Shown: positions 34,563 through 44,636, counted from the first letter of the stretch. The stretch is DNA of 64,000 nt from Methylocystis sp. B8 (GCF_005771425.1 NZ_VBTZ01000007.1:1-64000); one strand, 5' to 3'. Numbers and translations are program-made. The notes: generated by a model not told the origin, from the sequence alone.

Positions 34563-35393
34563 TTGGTCGGGGCGGGAACGGATCGCAGCAAGACGGCTTT
34601 TTCAGGCGGGCCGGCGATCGTGCTCGTGCGTCCGCAGCTTGCGGTCAACATCGGCATGTGCGCGCGCGCCATGGCGAACTTCGGCCTCTCCGATCTGCGT
34701 CTCGTCTCGCCGCGCGAAGGCTGGCCGCGCACCGGCGCCTATCGCAAGGGCGCCTATGCGGCAGCCGCCGGCGCCGTGCATTTGCTCGAAGGCGCCAGGC
34801 TCTACGAGAGCGTGCGTGAAGCGATCGAGGACCTTTCCTTCGTCTACGCCGCGACGGCGCGCGGACGCGGCCAGATGAAGCCGGTGATGACGCCGGCGCA
34901 GGCGATGTCCGCAACCTCGGCGCGGATGGCGGCGGGCGAAAAGCATGGCGTGCTGTTTGGCCCCGAGCGCACCGGCCTCGACAATGACGATGTCGCGCTC
35001 GCCGACGCGATCCTTACATTCCCAGTCAACCCCGCTTATGCCTCGCTCAACCTCGCGCAAGCGGTGCTGCTCACGGGCTATGAATGGTTTCGCGCCGCGC
35101 ATGGCGACGCCATTCCATTTGATGTCGAAGAACGCTCGCCGCCGGCGACGCGGGAGATGACGCTCGCCTTCTTCGACTTTCTCGAAGGCGAGCTTGATAA
35201 GCGCGGCTTCTTCCGCCCGCTGACGAAAAAGCCAGTGATGTCGCGCAATCTGCGCAACATGTTTCACCGCATGGGGCTCACCGAGCAGGACGTGCGCACG
35301 CTCTGGGGCATAGTCGTGCGTCTGGTGGAGGGTCCGCGCAGGGAGCCCAAGAAGGCGAGCAGAAAGAAGCAGGCCGAAGGCGCTGACACGTAG
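34563..35393 (+). CDS. trmJ: tRNA (cytidine/uridine-2'-O-)-methyltransferase TrmJ
   Basis: A 276-residue SpoU/SPOUT methyltransferase. The three SPOUT motifs are seen as NIGMCARAMANFG, HGVLFGPERTGLDNDDV and NPAYASLNLAQAVLL. TrmJ methylates the 2'-O of residue 32 in tRNA anticodon loops. The start is likely the TTG at 34563, four bases after AGGAGG; a TTG six codons upstream is an alternative. A basic C-terminal tail may bind RNA. Confidence 0.87.
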   Translation: MVGAGTDRSKTAFSGGPAIVLVRPQLAVNIGMCARAMANFGLSDLRLVSPREGWPRTGAYRKGAYAAAAGAVHLLEGARLYESVREAIEDLSFVYAATARGRGQMKPVMTPAQAMSATSARMAAGEKHGVLFGPERTGLDNDDVALADAILTFPVNPAYASLNLAQAVLLTGYEWFRAAHGDAIPFDVEERSPPATREMTLAFFDFLEGELDKRGFFRPLTKKPVMSRNLRNMFHRMGLTEQDVRTLWGIVVRLVEGPRREPKKASRKKQAEGADT

Positions 35394-35419
35394 GCCGGTT
35401 TACCCTCACGGGCGTCGAC

Positions 35420-35845
35420 TCAATGAAACGACTGTTTGCCTTCCCGTCTTGCCGACGGCGGCGGGGCGAGCGGACTGGCCTGATGATGCACGAGCCGCCA
35501 ACGCTCACCGCTCCAGCGAAACCAATTCGTCGCGAGCAGTAGACCGCCGCCGACCTCCTCGACGCAAAAGACGCGGCCCTCGGCGCCTTCGATGAGCGTC
35601 TGCGGGTCGCGCGCCGTCACCGCCTCCTGCGTCGGATTGCGGAAAATGTCGCGGTAGGAAGCGAGAACCGACGAGCGCCCGACAAGCGCCGGCCAGCCGG
35701 GATGCACGCAGGAGACGCCTTCCTCACCCCAAAGGTCGCTCATCGCGCCAAGGTCGCGCGCGGCGAAGGCGCGGTAATAGGCGTCGTTGGCGTCGATGAG
35801 CGCAGCTTCGTCCATCGATTGACACTGCTGGATTCGCTCGGGCAT
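35420..35845 (-). CDS. NTF2-like/SnoaL-like protein
   Basis: A 141-residue cone-fold protein of the nuclear-transport-factor-2-like superfamily. The pattern ANDAYYRAFAARDLGAMSDLW then VSCVHPGWPALVGR and VTARDPQTLIEGAEGRV is typical of alphaproteobacterial members. I took ATG 35843-35845; an internal ATG at 35815 is nearly as good. Function unknown; members range from enzymes to binding proteins. It is divergent from a small membrane protein with only 35 bases between them. Confidence 0.75.
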   Translation of the reverse strand: MPERIQQCQSMDEAALIDANDAYYRAFAARDLGAMSDLWGEEGVSCVHPGWPALVGRSSVLASYRDIFRNPTQEAVTARDPQTLIEGAEGRVFCVEEVGGGLLLATNWFRWSGERWRLVHHQASPLAPPPSARREGKQSFH

Positions 35846-35880
35846 GGCAAATGCAAGACCGTGCCCGAAGGAATTCGTCG

Positions 35881-36120
35881 ATGGATGGGCTGACGTGGTT
35901 CGGGCTTTTCGCGGTGAGCGCAATGCTGCTTGCCTATGCACTGGAGGACCGCAGCCATTGGTTCGTTCTGTGTTTCGCCGTCGCCTGCGCTTTGGGGTCG
36001 ATCTACGGGTTCCTTCAAGGCGCCTGGCCGTTCGGCCTCGTCGAGGCTGTCTGGTCTGTTGTCGTCCTCAAGCGCTGGCGTCAAAGAGTCTCGCAAGACT
36101 GCGGCGAAGCGCTTAAGTAG
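35881..36120 (+). CDS. Small two-to-three-span membrane protein
   Basis: A 79-residue hydrophobic protein starting MDGLTWFGLFAVSAMLLAYA, followed by SHWFVLCFAVACALGSIYGF and WPFGLVEAVWSVVVLKRW, giving three likely membrane segments and a short basic end. AAGGA lies nine bases upstream of the ATG. I cannot name a function. It lies before the Nfu gene with an 82-base gap, so it may share or precede that promoter. Confidence 0.75.
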   Translation: MDGLTWFGLFAVSAMLLAYALEDRSHWFVLCFAVACALGSIYGFLQGAWPFGLVEAVWSVVVLKRWRQRVSQDCGEALK

Positions 36121-36202
36121 TTCTCGACGATGTCACAAAGCGCTCGATTTGTGGTATCCGCACTCTTCCCGCCGGCCTTGAACCGGACGCAGGAGTCTCC
36201 CG

Positions 36203-36760
36203 ATGTTCATCCAGACCGAAGCTACCCCTAATCCCTCAACGCTTAAGTTCCTTCCGGGCCAGGACGTGCTCGGCCAGGGCGCAATGGAATTTCGTTCGCT
36301 CGATGACGCCGCCAATGCGCCGCTGGCGCAGGCGCTGCTCTCGATCGATGGCGTCGAAGCGGTGATGTATGGCGCAGATTTCGTCTCGGTGACGAAGGAT
36401 AGCGCAGAGTGGCCGCATCTGAAGCCGGCTATCCTCGGCACGATCATGGAGCATTTCGCCTCTGGCGCGCCGCTCTTAATCGAAGGCGCGGCGCCGGCGC
36501 AGTCCGGTGGCGAATTTTACGACTCCGGCGACGCGGAGACGGTCGCCACGATCAAGGAGCTGCTCGAAACGCGGGTGCGTCCGGCGGTCGCCGGCGACGG
36601 CGGCGACATCGTTTTTCGCGGCTTTAAGGATGGCGTCGTCTATCTCACAATGAAAGGCGCCTGCTCCGGATGTCCGTCGTCCACGGCCACGTTGCGACAT
36701 GGCATCGAGAACCTGCTCAAGCATTTCCTGCCGCAGGTGAAGGCGGTCGAGCCGGCCTAA
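36203..36760 (+). CDS. NifU-family iron-sulfur carrier (Nfu type)
   Basis: A 185-residue protein with an Nfu N-terminal domain (MFIQTEATPNPSTLKFLPG) and a C-terminal NifU-like domain with the cluster motif GACSGCPSSTATLR, whose CxxC binds a 4Fe-4S cluster across a dimer. Such proteins deliver clusters to target enzymes; MiaB, a 4Fe-4S enzyme, is encoded a short way downstream. It precedes tsaB by about 60 bases on the same strand. Confidence 0.93.
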   Translation: MFIQTEATPNPSTLKFLPGQDVLGQGAMEFRSLDDAANAPLAQALLSIDGVEAVMYGADFVSVTKDSAEWPHLKPAILGTIMEHFASGAPLLIEGAAPAQSGGEFYDSGDAETVATIKELLETRVRPAVAGDGGDIVFRGFKDGVVYLTMKGACSGCPSSTATLRHGIENLLKHFLPQVKAVEPA

Positions 36761-36822
36761 AGGGCTTGGCGCGTTCGGAGCTACGTTGATCGCGCTCCGA
36801 AAACGGTCATAATCCGGGAATC

Positions 36823-37563
36823 ATGCGAATCCTTGCGATTGACACCGCTCTTCCAGCCGTCTCGGCCTGCGTGCTGGATCATGATGCGGCGGAGCCGATC
36901 GCCGCTGACACTATGGAGATGGACCGCGGCCACGCCGAGGCGCTTCTGCCGTTGCTCAAACGCATCATGAGCAAGGTCGAGGGCGGCTTCGCTTCGGTCG
37001 ATCGCATCGCCGTGACAGTGGGACCCGGTTCGTTCACCGGCATTCGCATCGGCCTCGCCGCCGGCCAGGCCATTTCCCTCGCCTGCAAGGCCGAAATCGT
37101 CGGGGTCTCGACGCTCGCCGCGCTTGCGGCGCCGCTGATCCTCGATCCTTTCGACGGCGTCGTCGCGGCGGCGATCGACGCACGCCACGGCAAGGTCTAC
37201 ATCGCCGCTTTCGGTCCGGATGGACGACCGGTGCTGACCCCGCGCCGGGTGAGCGCGCATGAAGCGCTGCGCGCTCTCGGGACCGGCCCGCTGCTTCTCA
37301 CCGGGTCCGGCGCGCCGCTCCTCGCCAGGGAGGCGCGGGCCCGCGGCGTTCCGGTCAAGATCGCAAGCGAACAATCCGCGCCCGATATCGCCGTCGTCGC
37401 CCGGTTGGGACTCGCCGCGCAGCCCGAAACTGCGCCCGCGCGCCCGCTTTATCTTAAAGAGCCAGACGTCACCGCGCCGGGCAGTCGGCCGGAAGCGCCG
37501 AAAAACGCTGGCACCGAGCACGACGCGGCGGGCCCTCATACTGCCGCCACAGCGCAGGCGTGA
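36823..37563 (+). CDS. tsaB: tRNA threonylcarbamoyladenosine biosynthesis protein TsaB
   Basis: A 246-residue ASKHA-fold protein that partners TsaD and TsaE to make t6A at position 37 of ANN-decoding tRNAs. The signature MRILAIDTALPAVSACVLD and VGPGSFTGIRIGLAAGQ is clear. It heads the conserved run tsaB-rimI-miaB. The C-terminal 30 residues are low-complexity. Confidence 0.94.
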   Translation: MRILAIDTALPAVSACVLDHDAAEPIAADTMEMDRGHAEALLPLLKRIMSKVEGGFASVDRIAVTVGPGSFTGIRIGLAAGQAISLACKAEIVGVSTLAALAAPLILDPFDGVVAAAIDARHGKVYIAAFGPDGRPVLTPRRVSAHEALRALGTGPLLLTGSGAPLLAREARARGVPVKIASEQSAPDIAVVARLGLAAQPETAPARPLYLKEPDVTAPGSRPEAPKNAGTEHDAAGPHTAATAQA

Positions 37564-37572
37564 ACTTGGGCC

Positions 37573-38061
37573 ATGACGCTGCTTTCGTCCTTTTTCGCCA
37601 AGCCGACATTCATCATCGAACCTATCGGCGCTGAGCGCGCCGAGGATTGTGAACGCCTACACGGCGCTTCTTTCGCCTTCGGCTGGTCGAAAATCGACTT
37701 CGAGAACTATCTGGCCGATGCGCATATCGTCGCCGACGGCGCGGTCGCCGAGAATCGCAAAGCCGAGCTCGGGGGCTTCATATTGTCCAGATTGACGCCG
37801 CCCGACGCTGAAATCCTCACTTTCGCCGTCGACCCGTCGCGCCGCGGCGCTGGGTTGGGACGACGCATTCTAGAAAAACACCTGGAGAATCTCGAACGCG
37901 GCGGCGCCAGACTCGTCTTTCTCGAGGTCGCTGACGACAACGAGGCCGCGCTGAAGCTCTATGGCCGGGAAGACTTCAAGGAGATCGGAAGACGCGAGAA
38001 CTACTACCAGCGCGCCAATGGCGAACGCCGCGCCGCGATCAATCTGCGCCTGGAGATCTGA
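37573..38061 (+). CDS. rimI: Ribosomal-protein-alanine N-acetyltransferase RimI
   Basis: A 162-residue GNAT enzyme of the RimI family, which acetylates the N-terminus of ribosomal protein S18. The acetyl-CoA motif is FAVDPSRRGAGLGRRILEKHL, and the C-terminal VADDNEAALKLYGREDFKEIGRR fits RimI. It follows tsaB by nine bases, the usual pairing. Confidence 0.9.
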   Translation: MTLLSSFFAKPTFIIEPIGAERAEDCERLHGASFAFGWSKIDFENYLADAHIVADGAVAENRKAELGGFILSRLTPPDAEILTFAVDPSRRGAGLGRRILEKHLENLERGGARLVFLEVADDNEAALKLYGREDFKEIGRRENYYQRANGERRAAINLRLEI

Positions 38062-38227
38062 GCGCCGATTACCTTGTTTGAGGCGGAGATTGGCCGCTGG
38101 CAACTCGTAGAATGCCGCCTGGCGCGATTTTTTCGAACGGGACGAAGCAAATATCCTTATACTGCCTATTGCGTATAGGACTCGAGGCGAGTCGCGAAGC
38201 GGAGCGACAGAGATAAGCACGCAAGTT
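38062..38227. other. Gap between rimI and miaB where a fur-family gene is often found
   Basis: Only 166 bases, with no coding capacity on either strand. In many Rhizobiales a fur/mur gene, sometimes with an acyltransferase, sits between rimI and miaB. Here the two ends of that order are present but the middle is absent. A -10-like TATTGCGTATAGG stretch near 38167 suggests a promoter for miaB. Confidence 0.5.
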
Positions 38228-39631
38228 TTGAACGCGGTGGAAGAAGAAGAGCGGTCTGCGCCTACTGAGCGCGCACCAGCGAAAGTTCTGGTCAAGTCAT
38301 ACGGCTGCCAGATGAACGTCTATGACGCGACGCGCATGGCGGACCTGCTTGGCCGCGAAGGCTATGCGGAGACCAACAGCGAAGAAGACGCTGATCTCGT
38401 CATCCTCAACACGTGCCATATTCGCGAAAAGGCGGCGGAAAAAATCTATTCCGAACTTGGCAAGCTGGCGATCGCAAAGCGCGCGCTGAACGCACAAGGC
38501 CGCGATATGAAAATCGTCGTCGCCGGCTGCGTCGCGCAGGCCGAGGGCGAAGAGGTGCTCAAGCGCCAGCGCGCGGTAGACCTCGTGGTCGGTCCGCAAA
38601 GCTATCATCGCCTTCCGGAATTGCTTCGCCAAGCAAAGAAGGGCGCTCGGGTCGCCGATACGGATTTCGCCGTCGAGGACAAGTTTCGCACTTTGCCCGC
38701 GCCAAGCCGCGCGCAAATTCGAACGCGCGGCGTTTCGGCTTTCGTCACCGTGCAGGAGGGCTGCGACAAATTCTGTTCGTTCTGCGTTGTGCCCTACACG
38801 CGCGGCGCCGAAGCGTCGCGTCCCGTCACAGAGATCATTGCCGAAACGAAGCGCCTCGTTGACGCGGGCGTTTGCGAGATCACGCTGATTGGGCAGAATG
38901 TCAACGCCTATCGCGGGCTGGATGTAGATGGCCGCGAATCGAATCTTGCTCGACTGCTCGATCGGCTGGCGCGGATCGAAGGGCTGACGCGTCTGCGCTA
39001 CACGACAAGTCATCCAGTCGACATGGCGCAGGAGTTGATTGACTCGCATGGCGCGATTCCAAAGCTCATGCCCTATGTGCACCTACCGGTTCAATCCGGT
39101 TCGGACCGCATTCTGAAAGCGATGAACCGCAAGCACGGCGCAGACGCATATCTTTCAATTGTCGAGAAGATCCGAAAGGTTCGGCCGGATGTGGCCCTGT
39201 CGTCGGATTTCATCGTTGGGTTCCCAGGCGAAAGCGACGCCGACTTCGAGGCGACGATGGCGCTGGCGCGTGGCGTAGGATTCGCATCAAGCTTCTCATT
39301 CAAATATTCGCCGCGGCCGGGCACGCCGGCCGCCGATCGCGACGATCAAATCGAAGAGAAGGTGAAGAGCGAACGACTCGCCGCGCTGCAGGCACTGCTT
39401 GAAGAACAACGGCAAGCGTTTAACGCAGCGACGGTTGGCCGAGAGGTAGACGTGCTTTTTGAGAAGCCCGGCCGACACGAGGGGCAAATCGCGGGCAAGA
39501 GTCCCTATATGCAGGCTGTGCATGTTGAGGGGCCGACCGAGCTAATTGGCCGGGAAGCGAGTGTGAAGATCATCGCGGCGGGCTCCAATTCATTGGGCGC
39601 ACGACTCATGAGCGAGGAGGCGAAGGCTTGA
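38228..39631 (+). CDS. miaB: tRNA methylthiotransferase MiaB
   Basis: A 467-residue radical-SAM enzyme that adds a methylthio group to i6A37 of tRNA. The first cluster ligands are Cys27 (YGCQMN), Cys63 (NTCHIRE) and Cys101 (AGCVAQ); the radical-SAM cysteines are 179, 183 and 186 (CDKFCSFC). A C-terminal TRAM domain follows ([18 protein letters not shown]). The start is a TTG at 38228 or the GTG three codons later. The stop overlaps phoH by four bases. Confidence 0.95.
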   Translation: MNAVEEEERSAPTERAPAKVLVKSYGCQMNVYDATRMADLLGREGYAETNSEEDADLVILNTCHIREKAAEKIYSELGKLAIAKRALNAQGRDMKIVVAGCVAQAEGEEVLKRQRAVDLVVGPQSYHRLPELLRQAKKGARVADTDFAVEDKFRTLPAPSRAQIRTRGVSAFVTVQEGCDKFCSFCVVPYTRGAEASRPVTEIIAETKRLVDAGVCEITLIGQNVNAYRGLDVDGRESNLARLLDRLARIEGLTRLRYTTSHPVDMAQELIDSHGAIPKLMPYVHLPVQSGSDRILKAMNRKHGADAYLSIVEKIRKVRPDVALSSDFIVGFPGESDADFEATMALARGVGFASSFSFKYSPRPGTPAADRDDQIEEKVKSERLAALQALLEEQRQAFNAATVGREVDVLFEKPGRHEGQIAGKSPYMQAVHVEGPTELIGREASVKIIAAGSNSLGARLMSEEAKA

Positions 39632-40671
39632 CGACAATCGACGACCCGTTGCTCGCCGCACGGGAACGGGAAGCGACTGAGCCCGAAGCGGAAATCACGC
39701 TCGCTTTTGAAAATAATCGTCACGCTTCGCTCGTTTTCGGCCTCTACGACCAAAATCTCGCCAAGATCGAACGACGGCTGCGCGTCTCCTCCTTCGCCAA
39801 TGGCAATCACGTAACTCTCAAAGGCAAGGCTGAGGCCTGCGAGCACGCGCGCCGCGTGCTCGAGGCGCTTTATGAGCGTGTGGCTCTGGGGCAGACAATC
39901 ACTCTTGGCGACGTCGACGGCGCGATCGAAGAGACCGCGCGTCAGCGCAGCCTATTTCCTGATTCCGAGCCCGCGCGCGGCGCTTTCGAACAGATCATGA
40001 CCAGGAAGCGCGGTTCGGTGCGCGCGCGCAACGCCGCGCAGGACCAATATTTGCGCGCGCTCAAGCGCTACGAATTGGTCTTCGCGGAAGGCCCTGCCGG
40101 CACCGGCAAGACTTGGCTCGCGGTCGGCCACGCCGTTCAGTTGATGGAGCAAGGCGCGGTCGAGAGATTGATTTTGTCGCGTCCAGCGGTCGAAGCCGGC
40201 GAACGTCTCGGCTTCTTGCCCGGCGACATGCGCGACAAGGTCGACCCCTATCTCCGTCCGATCTATGACGCGCTCCATGATTTCATGGATGCGCGGATGG
40301 TCGAGCGCGGCATGCAGACCGGTCTCATCGAAGTCGCGCCGCTTGCTTTCATGCGCGGGCGCACGCTGACGCGAAGCTGCATCCTGCTCGACGAAGCGCA
40401 AAACGCCAGTTCGATGCAGATGAAGATGTTTCTGACCCGGCTTGGCGAAGGCTCGCGCATGATCGTGACCGGCGATCCATCGCAGACTGACCTGCCGCCC
40501 GGACAAAAGTCGGGCCTCTCGGAAGCGGTCACCCTGCTCTCCGATCTCGACGTCGTCGGCCGGGTGAGATTTTCGGAAGGCGACGTCGTGCGTCACGATC
40601 TTGTGCGCCAAATCGTTGGAGCCTATGAGCGCGCCGCGCGCGCCAACAAGCAGCCGCGCGGGGAAGCCTGA
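39628..40671 (+). CDS. phoH: PhoH-family ATPase
   Basis: A 347-residue protein with the PhoH NTPase domain: Walker [16 protein letters not shown], Walker [21 protein letters not shown], and [11 protein letters not shown]. An N-terminal KH-like RNA-binding segment precedes it. PhoH and YbeY are neighbours in most alphaproteobacteria and are thought to act in RNA maturation. It overlaps miaB and is two bases from ybeY. Confidence 0.94.
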   Translation: MTTIDDPLLAAREREATEPEAEITLAFENNRHASLVFGLYDQNLAKIERRLRVSSFANGNHVTLKGKAEACEHARRVLEALYERVALGQTITLGDVDGAIEETARQRSLFPDSEPARGAFEQIMTRKRGSVRARNAAQDQYLRALKRYELVFAEGPAGTGKTWLAVGHAVQLMEQGAVERLILSRPAVEAGERLGFLPGDMRDKVDPYLRPIYDALHDFMDARMVERGMQTGLIEVAPLAFMRGRTLTRSCILLDEAQNASSMQMKMFLTRLGEGSRMIVTGDPSQTDLPPGQKSGLSEAVTLLSDLDVVGRVRFSEGDVVRHDLVRQIVGAYERAARANKQPRGEA

Positions 40672-40673
40672 CT

Positions 40674-41156
40674 TTGGAGATCGACGTTAATGTTGCGGCG
40701 CCTGCCTGGCGGCGGGTCGTAGATTTGGAAGATTTCGCGAAACAATGCGTTCGTCAGAGTCTTGCCGCAAGCGGCGCCGCTCTCGCGCCGCAATGTGAGC
40801 TTAGCGTCACATTCTGCGACGATGCGGCGATCCGGGCGCTCAACGCCGAGTGGCGGGGCAGGGATCAGCCGACGAATGTTCTGTCTTTCCCAACTCCTGG
40901 CGCGCTTGAGCACAAGCCTCTCCTTGGCGATGTCATCATCGCCTACGAAACTGTGGCCAGGGAGGCGGAGGAGCAGGGCAAGCTTTTGCGCGCCCACACG
41001 GCCCATATGGTCGCGCATGGATTTCTGCATCTGATCGGATATGATCACCAGACCGCCGCAGAAGCCGAGCGGATGGAGTCGCTGGAGCGTAAGATCGCAA
41101 CAGCGCTAGGATTTCCCGACCCATATGCAGACGGGCCGGCGGGCGGAGCGAATTGA
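40674..41156 (+). CDS. ybeY: Endoribonuclease YbeY (16S rRNA maturation)
   Basis: A 160-residue zinc-dependent RNase. The metal motif HMVAHGFLHLIGYDH has the three histidines in Hx3Hx5H spacing. RGRDQPTNVLSFP is the conserved mid-protein segment. The start is TTG at 40674, directly after phoH, so the genes are coupled. YbeY processes the 3' end of 16S rRNA and takes part in ribosome quality control. Confidence 0.94.
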   Translation: MEIDVNVAAPAWRRVVDLEDFAKQCVRQSLAASGAALAPQCELSVTFCDDAAIRALNAEWRGRDQPTNVLSFPTPGALEHKPLLGDVIIAYETVAREAEEQGKLLRAHTAHMVAHGFLHLIGYDHQTAAEAERMESLERKIATALGFPDPYADGPAGGAN

Positions 41157-41165
41157 ACTAAGCGC

Positions 41166-42113
41166 ATGTCGACGCAATACGATAACGCCGACGATCCAAT
41201 TCCATTAAGGCGAACTGGCGAGGGATCACGCCCCAACCTCATCGACAGGCTGCGCGGCCTTCTTGGTTTCGCCCCAGCCTCAGTGCGCGAGGACATCGAA
41301 GACAGGCTCGAAGAGTCTGCGGGCGACGTGACGCCGCACGAGCGCGCGCTTTTGAAAAACGTGCTCGGTCTGCACGATATGCGCGTCGATGACGCGATGA
41401 TTCCGCGCGCCGACATCATTGCGATTTCGCTCGACGCGCCGCTTCGCGAAGCGCTGGAACTGTTCCGCAACGCTGGCCACTCGCGGCTGCCTGCCTACGC
41501 CGATACGCTCGACGACCCGCGCGGAATGATCCACATCCGCGATTTCGTCACTCATATTGCCTGTTGCGCCGATCGGCGCGAGAGCGCCGGCGCCGCGACG
41601 GGCGAACCGAAGAGGATCGATTTCGACACGCCGCTATCGCAGGCCAATTTGCTCAAACCGGTGCTGTTCGTGCCGCGCTCGATGCCAGCGCTCGATCTTT
41701 TGATCCGGATGCAGGCGACGCGCACGCATCTGGCGCTCGTCATCGACGAATATGGCGGCACCGACGGCCTCGTGACGATCGAGGACATCATGGAGATGAT
41801 CGTCGGCGACATCGAGGACGAACATGACGTCGTCGAGGAGTCAGTTTTCGTCGCGCTCGAGAACGGCGACTACATCATTGATGGCCGCGCCGACCTCGAC
41901 GAAGTCACGGCGAGGCTCGGCGTGGACTTCAGACTCGAAGACACGCCTGCCGAAGTGACAACGCTCGGAGGCCTTGTCGCCTGGCTCGCGGGTCGCGTGC
42001 CGATGCGCGGAGAGATCATTCCAACGCCGGTCGAGGCGTACGAGTTCGAGATCGTTGATGCGGATCCCCGACGGTTGGGCAAGCTGCGTGTGCGGGCGCG
42101 ACGGCCGGCGTGA
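41166..42113 (+). CDS. Hemolysin-family CBS/CorC protein
   Basis: A 315-residue protein with two CBS domains (VDDAMIPRADIIAISLDAPL and LLKPVLFVPRSMPALDLLI) and a C-terminal CorC/HlyC transporter-associated domain (DYIIDGRADLDEVTARLGVDF). There are no membrane segments, so it is the short cytoplasmic CorC type, linked in other bacteria to magnesium and cobalt efflux. It lies nine bases after ybeY and about 80 before lnt, its usual place. Confidence 0.9.
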   Translation: MSTQYDNADDPIPLRRTGEGSRPNLIDRLRGLLGFAPASVREDIEDRLEESAGDVTPHERALLKNVLGLHDMRVDDAMIPRADIIAISLDAPLREALELFRNAGHSRLPAYADTLDDPRGMIHIRDFVTHIACCADRRESAGAATGEPKRIDFDTPLSQANLLKPVLFVPRSMPALDLLIRMQATRTHLALVIDEYGGTDGLVTIEDIMEMIVGDIEDEHDVVEESVFVALENGDYIIDGRADLDEVTARLGVDFRLEDTPAEVTTLGGLVAWLAGRVPMRGEIIPTPVEAYEFEIVDADPRRLGKLRVRARRPA

Positions 42114-42191
42114 AAGGACCCTGGCGCGTAAAATTGTCCGCTGAATCGCTTTAAAGTCGGCCCGGGCCGATTCGCAGGGCTTTGAGGTCCG

Positions 42192-43829
42192 ATGGCGCAA
42201 CTTGCCGAGATCGCCGACGCAGGCGCGACGGCGCCCTCCCTTCCGCAACGTATCGTTCTCGCCCGCGGCTGGACGCGGCGCGCCATAGCATTTTGCGCAG
42301 GCGCCGCCGGCGCTCTCGCCCTCGCGCCATTCGACTTCATTCCCGCCATGTTCGCAACGCTCACCGTCGCCGTTTGGCTCATCGACGGCGCGGCGGAGAG
42401 CGAAAATTCAAATCGTTTCGCCCTGGCGCCGATCCTCTCGGCCGCTGGCGCCGGCTGGTGGCTGGGCTTCGGCTACTTCGTGGCGGGCCTCTGGTGGATG
42501 GGCGCCGCAATGCTCGTCGAGGCCGACCAATTCGCCTGGGCCCTCCCCCTTGCGGTGTTCGGGCTGCCGGCGGTTCTTGCGCTCTTTCCGGCGGCAGGGT
42601 TCGCTGCAGCGCGCCTTTTGTGGTCGACGGGCGGCGCCCGCGTCTTTGCGCTCGCCGCGGGATTGGGCGCCGCAGAGTGGCTGCGCGGCCATCTGTTCAC
42701 GGGTTTCCCCTGGAATGATTTCGGCATGACGCTCGCCGGCGCCGGCCCCCTGGCCCAGACGGCGTCTCTCGTCGGCCTCTATGGCCTCGACATTCTCGCG
42801 ATCGTCATTTTCGCCGCGCCAGCAACGCTCATCGATCGCCGCCCTCGCGGCGCCGGCCGAATTAACTGGACCATGTTGGGCGCAACGGTTCTCGCCGTGC
42901 TGATGCTCGCCTATGGCGCATTTCGGCTCGGCGCGAACGAAACCGAATACGTCGAAGGCGTCACACTGCGCCTGATGCAGCCAAATCTTCCTCAGGACGC
43001 GAAGTTTCGCCCCGAGAACGGCGAGTGGATATTGCGCCGCTATCTCGCCCTCTCGGAAGGCGCCACGGAAGCGCGGCCTTCCGGACTCGCCGGAGTCACC
43101 CATCTCATCTGGCCTGAGTCGGCGTTTCCCTATGTTCTTTCCAACCATCCGGAGGCGGTGACGGCGATCGCCCGCGCGCTTAAGGGAGGCATGCTTTTGA
43201 CCGGCGCCGCGCGGGCCGAAGGCGAAGGCGGCGGACGCCGCGGCAGGATTTTCAATTCGATCGAGGCGCTGCAAGGAGAGACGATCCTCGCCTTCTACGA
43301 CAAGGTTCATCTCGTTCCATTCGGCGAATATCTGCCGCTCGAGGAACTACTGCGGCCGCTTGGAATCAACCATCTCGTTCCGGGCATATGGGACCGCGGC
43401 GCGGGTCCGCGCCTACTCGCCGCGCCGGGTCTACCGCCGATCGCGCCGCTCATCTGCTACGAGGCGATTTTCTCGGGCGAGACGATACAGCCCGGCGCGG
43501 CAGAACGGCCGCGGCTCTTCCTCAACGTCACTAATGACGGATGGTTCGGCCACACGACCGGCCCCTATCAGCACTTGGCGCAAGCGCGCCTTCGCGCCAT
43601 TGAGGAAGGCCTGCCGATGATCCGCGTCGCCAATACTGGCGTCTCGGCGATCATCGACGCCTACGGCCGTATGCTTCAGTCGCTTCCGCTAGGCCAAGAA
43701 GGCGTCATTGACGGACGCCTGCCGAAAGAGGCGGCGTCTACCGCCTTTGCCCTTCATGGTGCGTTGGCCTTTCCGTTGCTCCTTGCGGCGGCGACGGCGT
43801 TGGCCTTGCTCGGCGCCGCCCGTCGTTAG
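42192..43829 (+). CDS. lnt: Apolipoprotein N-acyltransferase
   Basis: A 545-residue inner-membrane enzyme that adds the third acyl chain to lipoproteins. An N-terminal multi-span region leads to a nitrilase-like domain with the catalytic triad Glu309 (IWPESAFPY), Lys371 (YDKVHLVPFGEYLPLE) and Cys422 (ICYEAIF). Length and order fit Lnt, and a final membrane helix ends the protein. Confidence 0.95.
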   Translation: MAQLAEIADAGATAPSLPQRIVLARGWTRRAIAFCAGAAGALALAPFDFIPAMFATLTVAVWLIDGAAESENSNRFALAPILSAAGAGWWLGFGYFVAGLWWMGAAMLVEADQFAWALPLAVFGLPAVLALFPAAGFAAARLLWSTGGARVFALAAGLGAAEWLRGHLFTGFPWNDFGMTLAGAGPLAQTASLVGLYGLDILAIVIFAAPATLIDRRPRGAGRINWTMLGATVLAVLMLAYGAFRLGANETEYVEGVTLRLMQPNLPQDAKFRPENGEWILRRYLALSEGATEARPSGLAGVTHLIWPESAFPYVLSNHPEAVTAIARALKGGMLLTGAARAEGEGGGRRGRIFNSIEALQGETILAFYDKVHLVPFGEYLPLEELLRPLGINHLVPGIWDRGAGPRLLAAPGLPPIAPLICYEAIFSGETIQPGAAERPRLFLNVTNDGWFGHTTGPYQHLAQARLRAIEEGLPMIRVANTGVSAIIDAYGRMLQSLPLGQEGVIDGRLPKEAASTAFALHGALAFPLLLAAATALALLGAARR

Positions 43830-44086
43830 CTATTTTCGCTCGCATGGCGCGCTCATGGCGGCTCGCTTCGTCGGAAACAATCTTGGCGGCAAGCTAAGCG
43901 CTTGTCTTAAGGGGAGGATGCTGCAAGATTTTCATGGCCTGCGGCGCATATCGCCTATCCCCGGGAAAAGTCCGGCTTATGCGGGAAGGATCGAATCTGA
44001 CCGCCACAATGCTGATATTGTTTTAAATTCAGATACTTGCTAGCTATACTCGCTTGCGCCCGCGCGAAGCCGTCAAAGGAACAGGA

Positions 44087-44512
44087 ATGGTAGAGTTGAA
44101 GAAGGCGCCAGATCCGATCGATCGTCATGTCGGCAGCCGCGTGCGGATGCAGCGCACTCTCATGAAAATGAGCCAGGAGAAGCTTGGAGAAGCGCTCGGA
44201 ATCACTTTCCAGCAAGTGCAGAAATACGAGAAGGGGACCAATCGCATCGGCGCGAGCCGCCTCCAGCAGATTTCGAAAATTTTGAAAGTGCCGCCATCGT
44301 TTTTTTTCGAAGACGCGCCGGGCGGCCCGTCAGCGCAATCCGGGGGATTTGCGGAGGAATCCTCTTCCCAATACGTGGTCGATTTCCTGTCCACGTCGGA
44401 AGGCCTGCATCTCAATCGCGCCTTTGCCCGTATCCGCGACCCCAAGGTGCGCAAGCGCGTGCTCGATCTCGTGACGACGCTCGCGGAGCAGTCCGAGCCC
44501 TCGGGGAAGTAG
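44087..44512 (+). CDS. XRE-family helix-turn-helix regulator
   Basis: A 141-residue regulator. The HTH domain ([40 protein letters not shown]) occupies residues about 15-70; the C-terminal part is likely a dimerisation helix. The ATG at 44087 follows AAAGGAACAGGA. This type of regulator lies just upstream of metK in many Rhizobiales and may control it. The ligand, if any, is unknown. Confidence 0.88.
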   Translation: MVELKKAPDPIDRHVGSRVRMQRTLMKMSQEKLGEALGITFQQVQKYEKGTNRIGASRLQQISKILKVPPSFFFEDAPGGPSAQSGGFAEESSSQYVVDFLSTSEGLHLNRAFARIRDPKVRKRVLDLVTTLAEQSEPSGK

Positions 44513-44636
44513 CGATCTCGTTCTCCAAAACGAACGATTAGGGCTTTTCGGCTTGACGCACCGAACGGGCGCTGGCAGATGGACCCGCCTGCTCCGCAGT
44601 TATTCAACTCTTCCTCGAAGCGATCGGAGATCGGAA

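Noticed and set aside
43855-44043. Possible 62-codon frame between lnt and the XRE regulator
   Set aside because: No ribosome-binding site, no hydrophobic or domain pattern, and it ends in the promoter region of the regulator.
44513-44636. SAM riboswitch upstream of metK
   Set aside because: I looked for SAM-II, SAM/SAH and related conserved cores and saw no convincing match.
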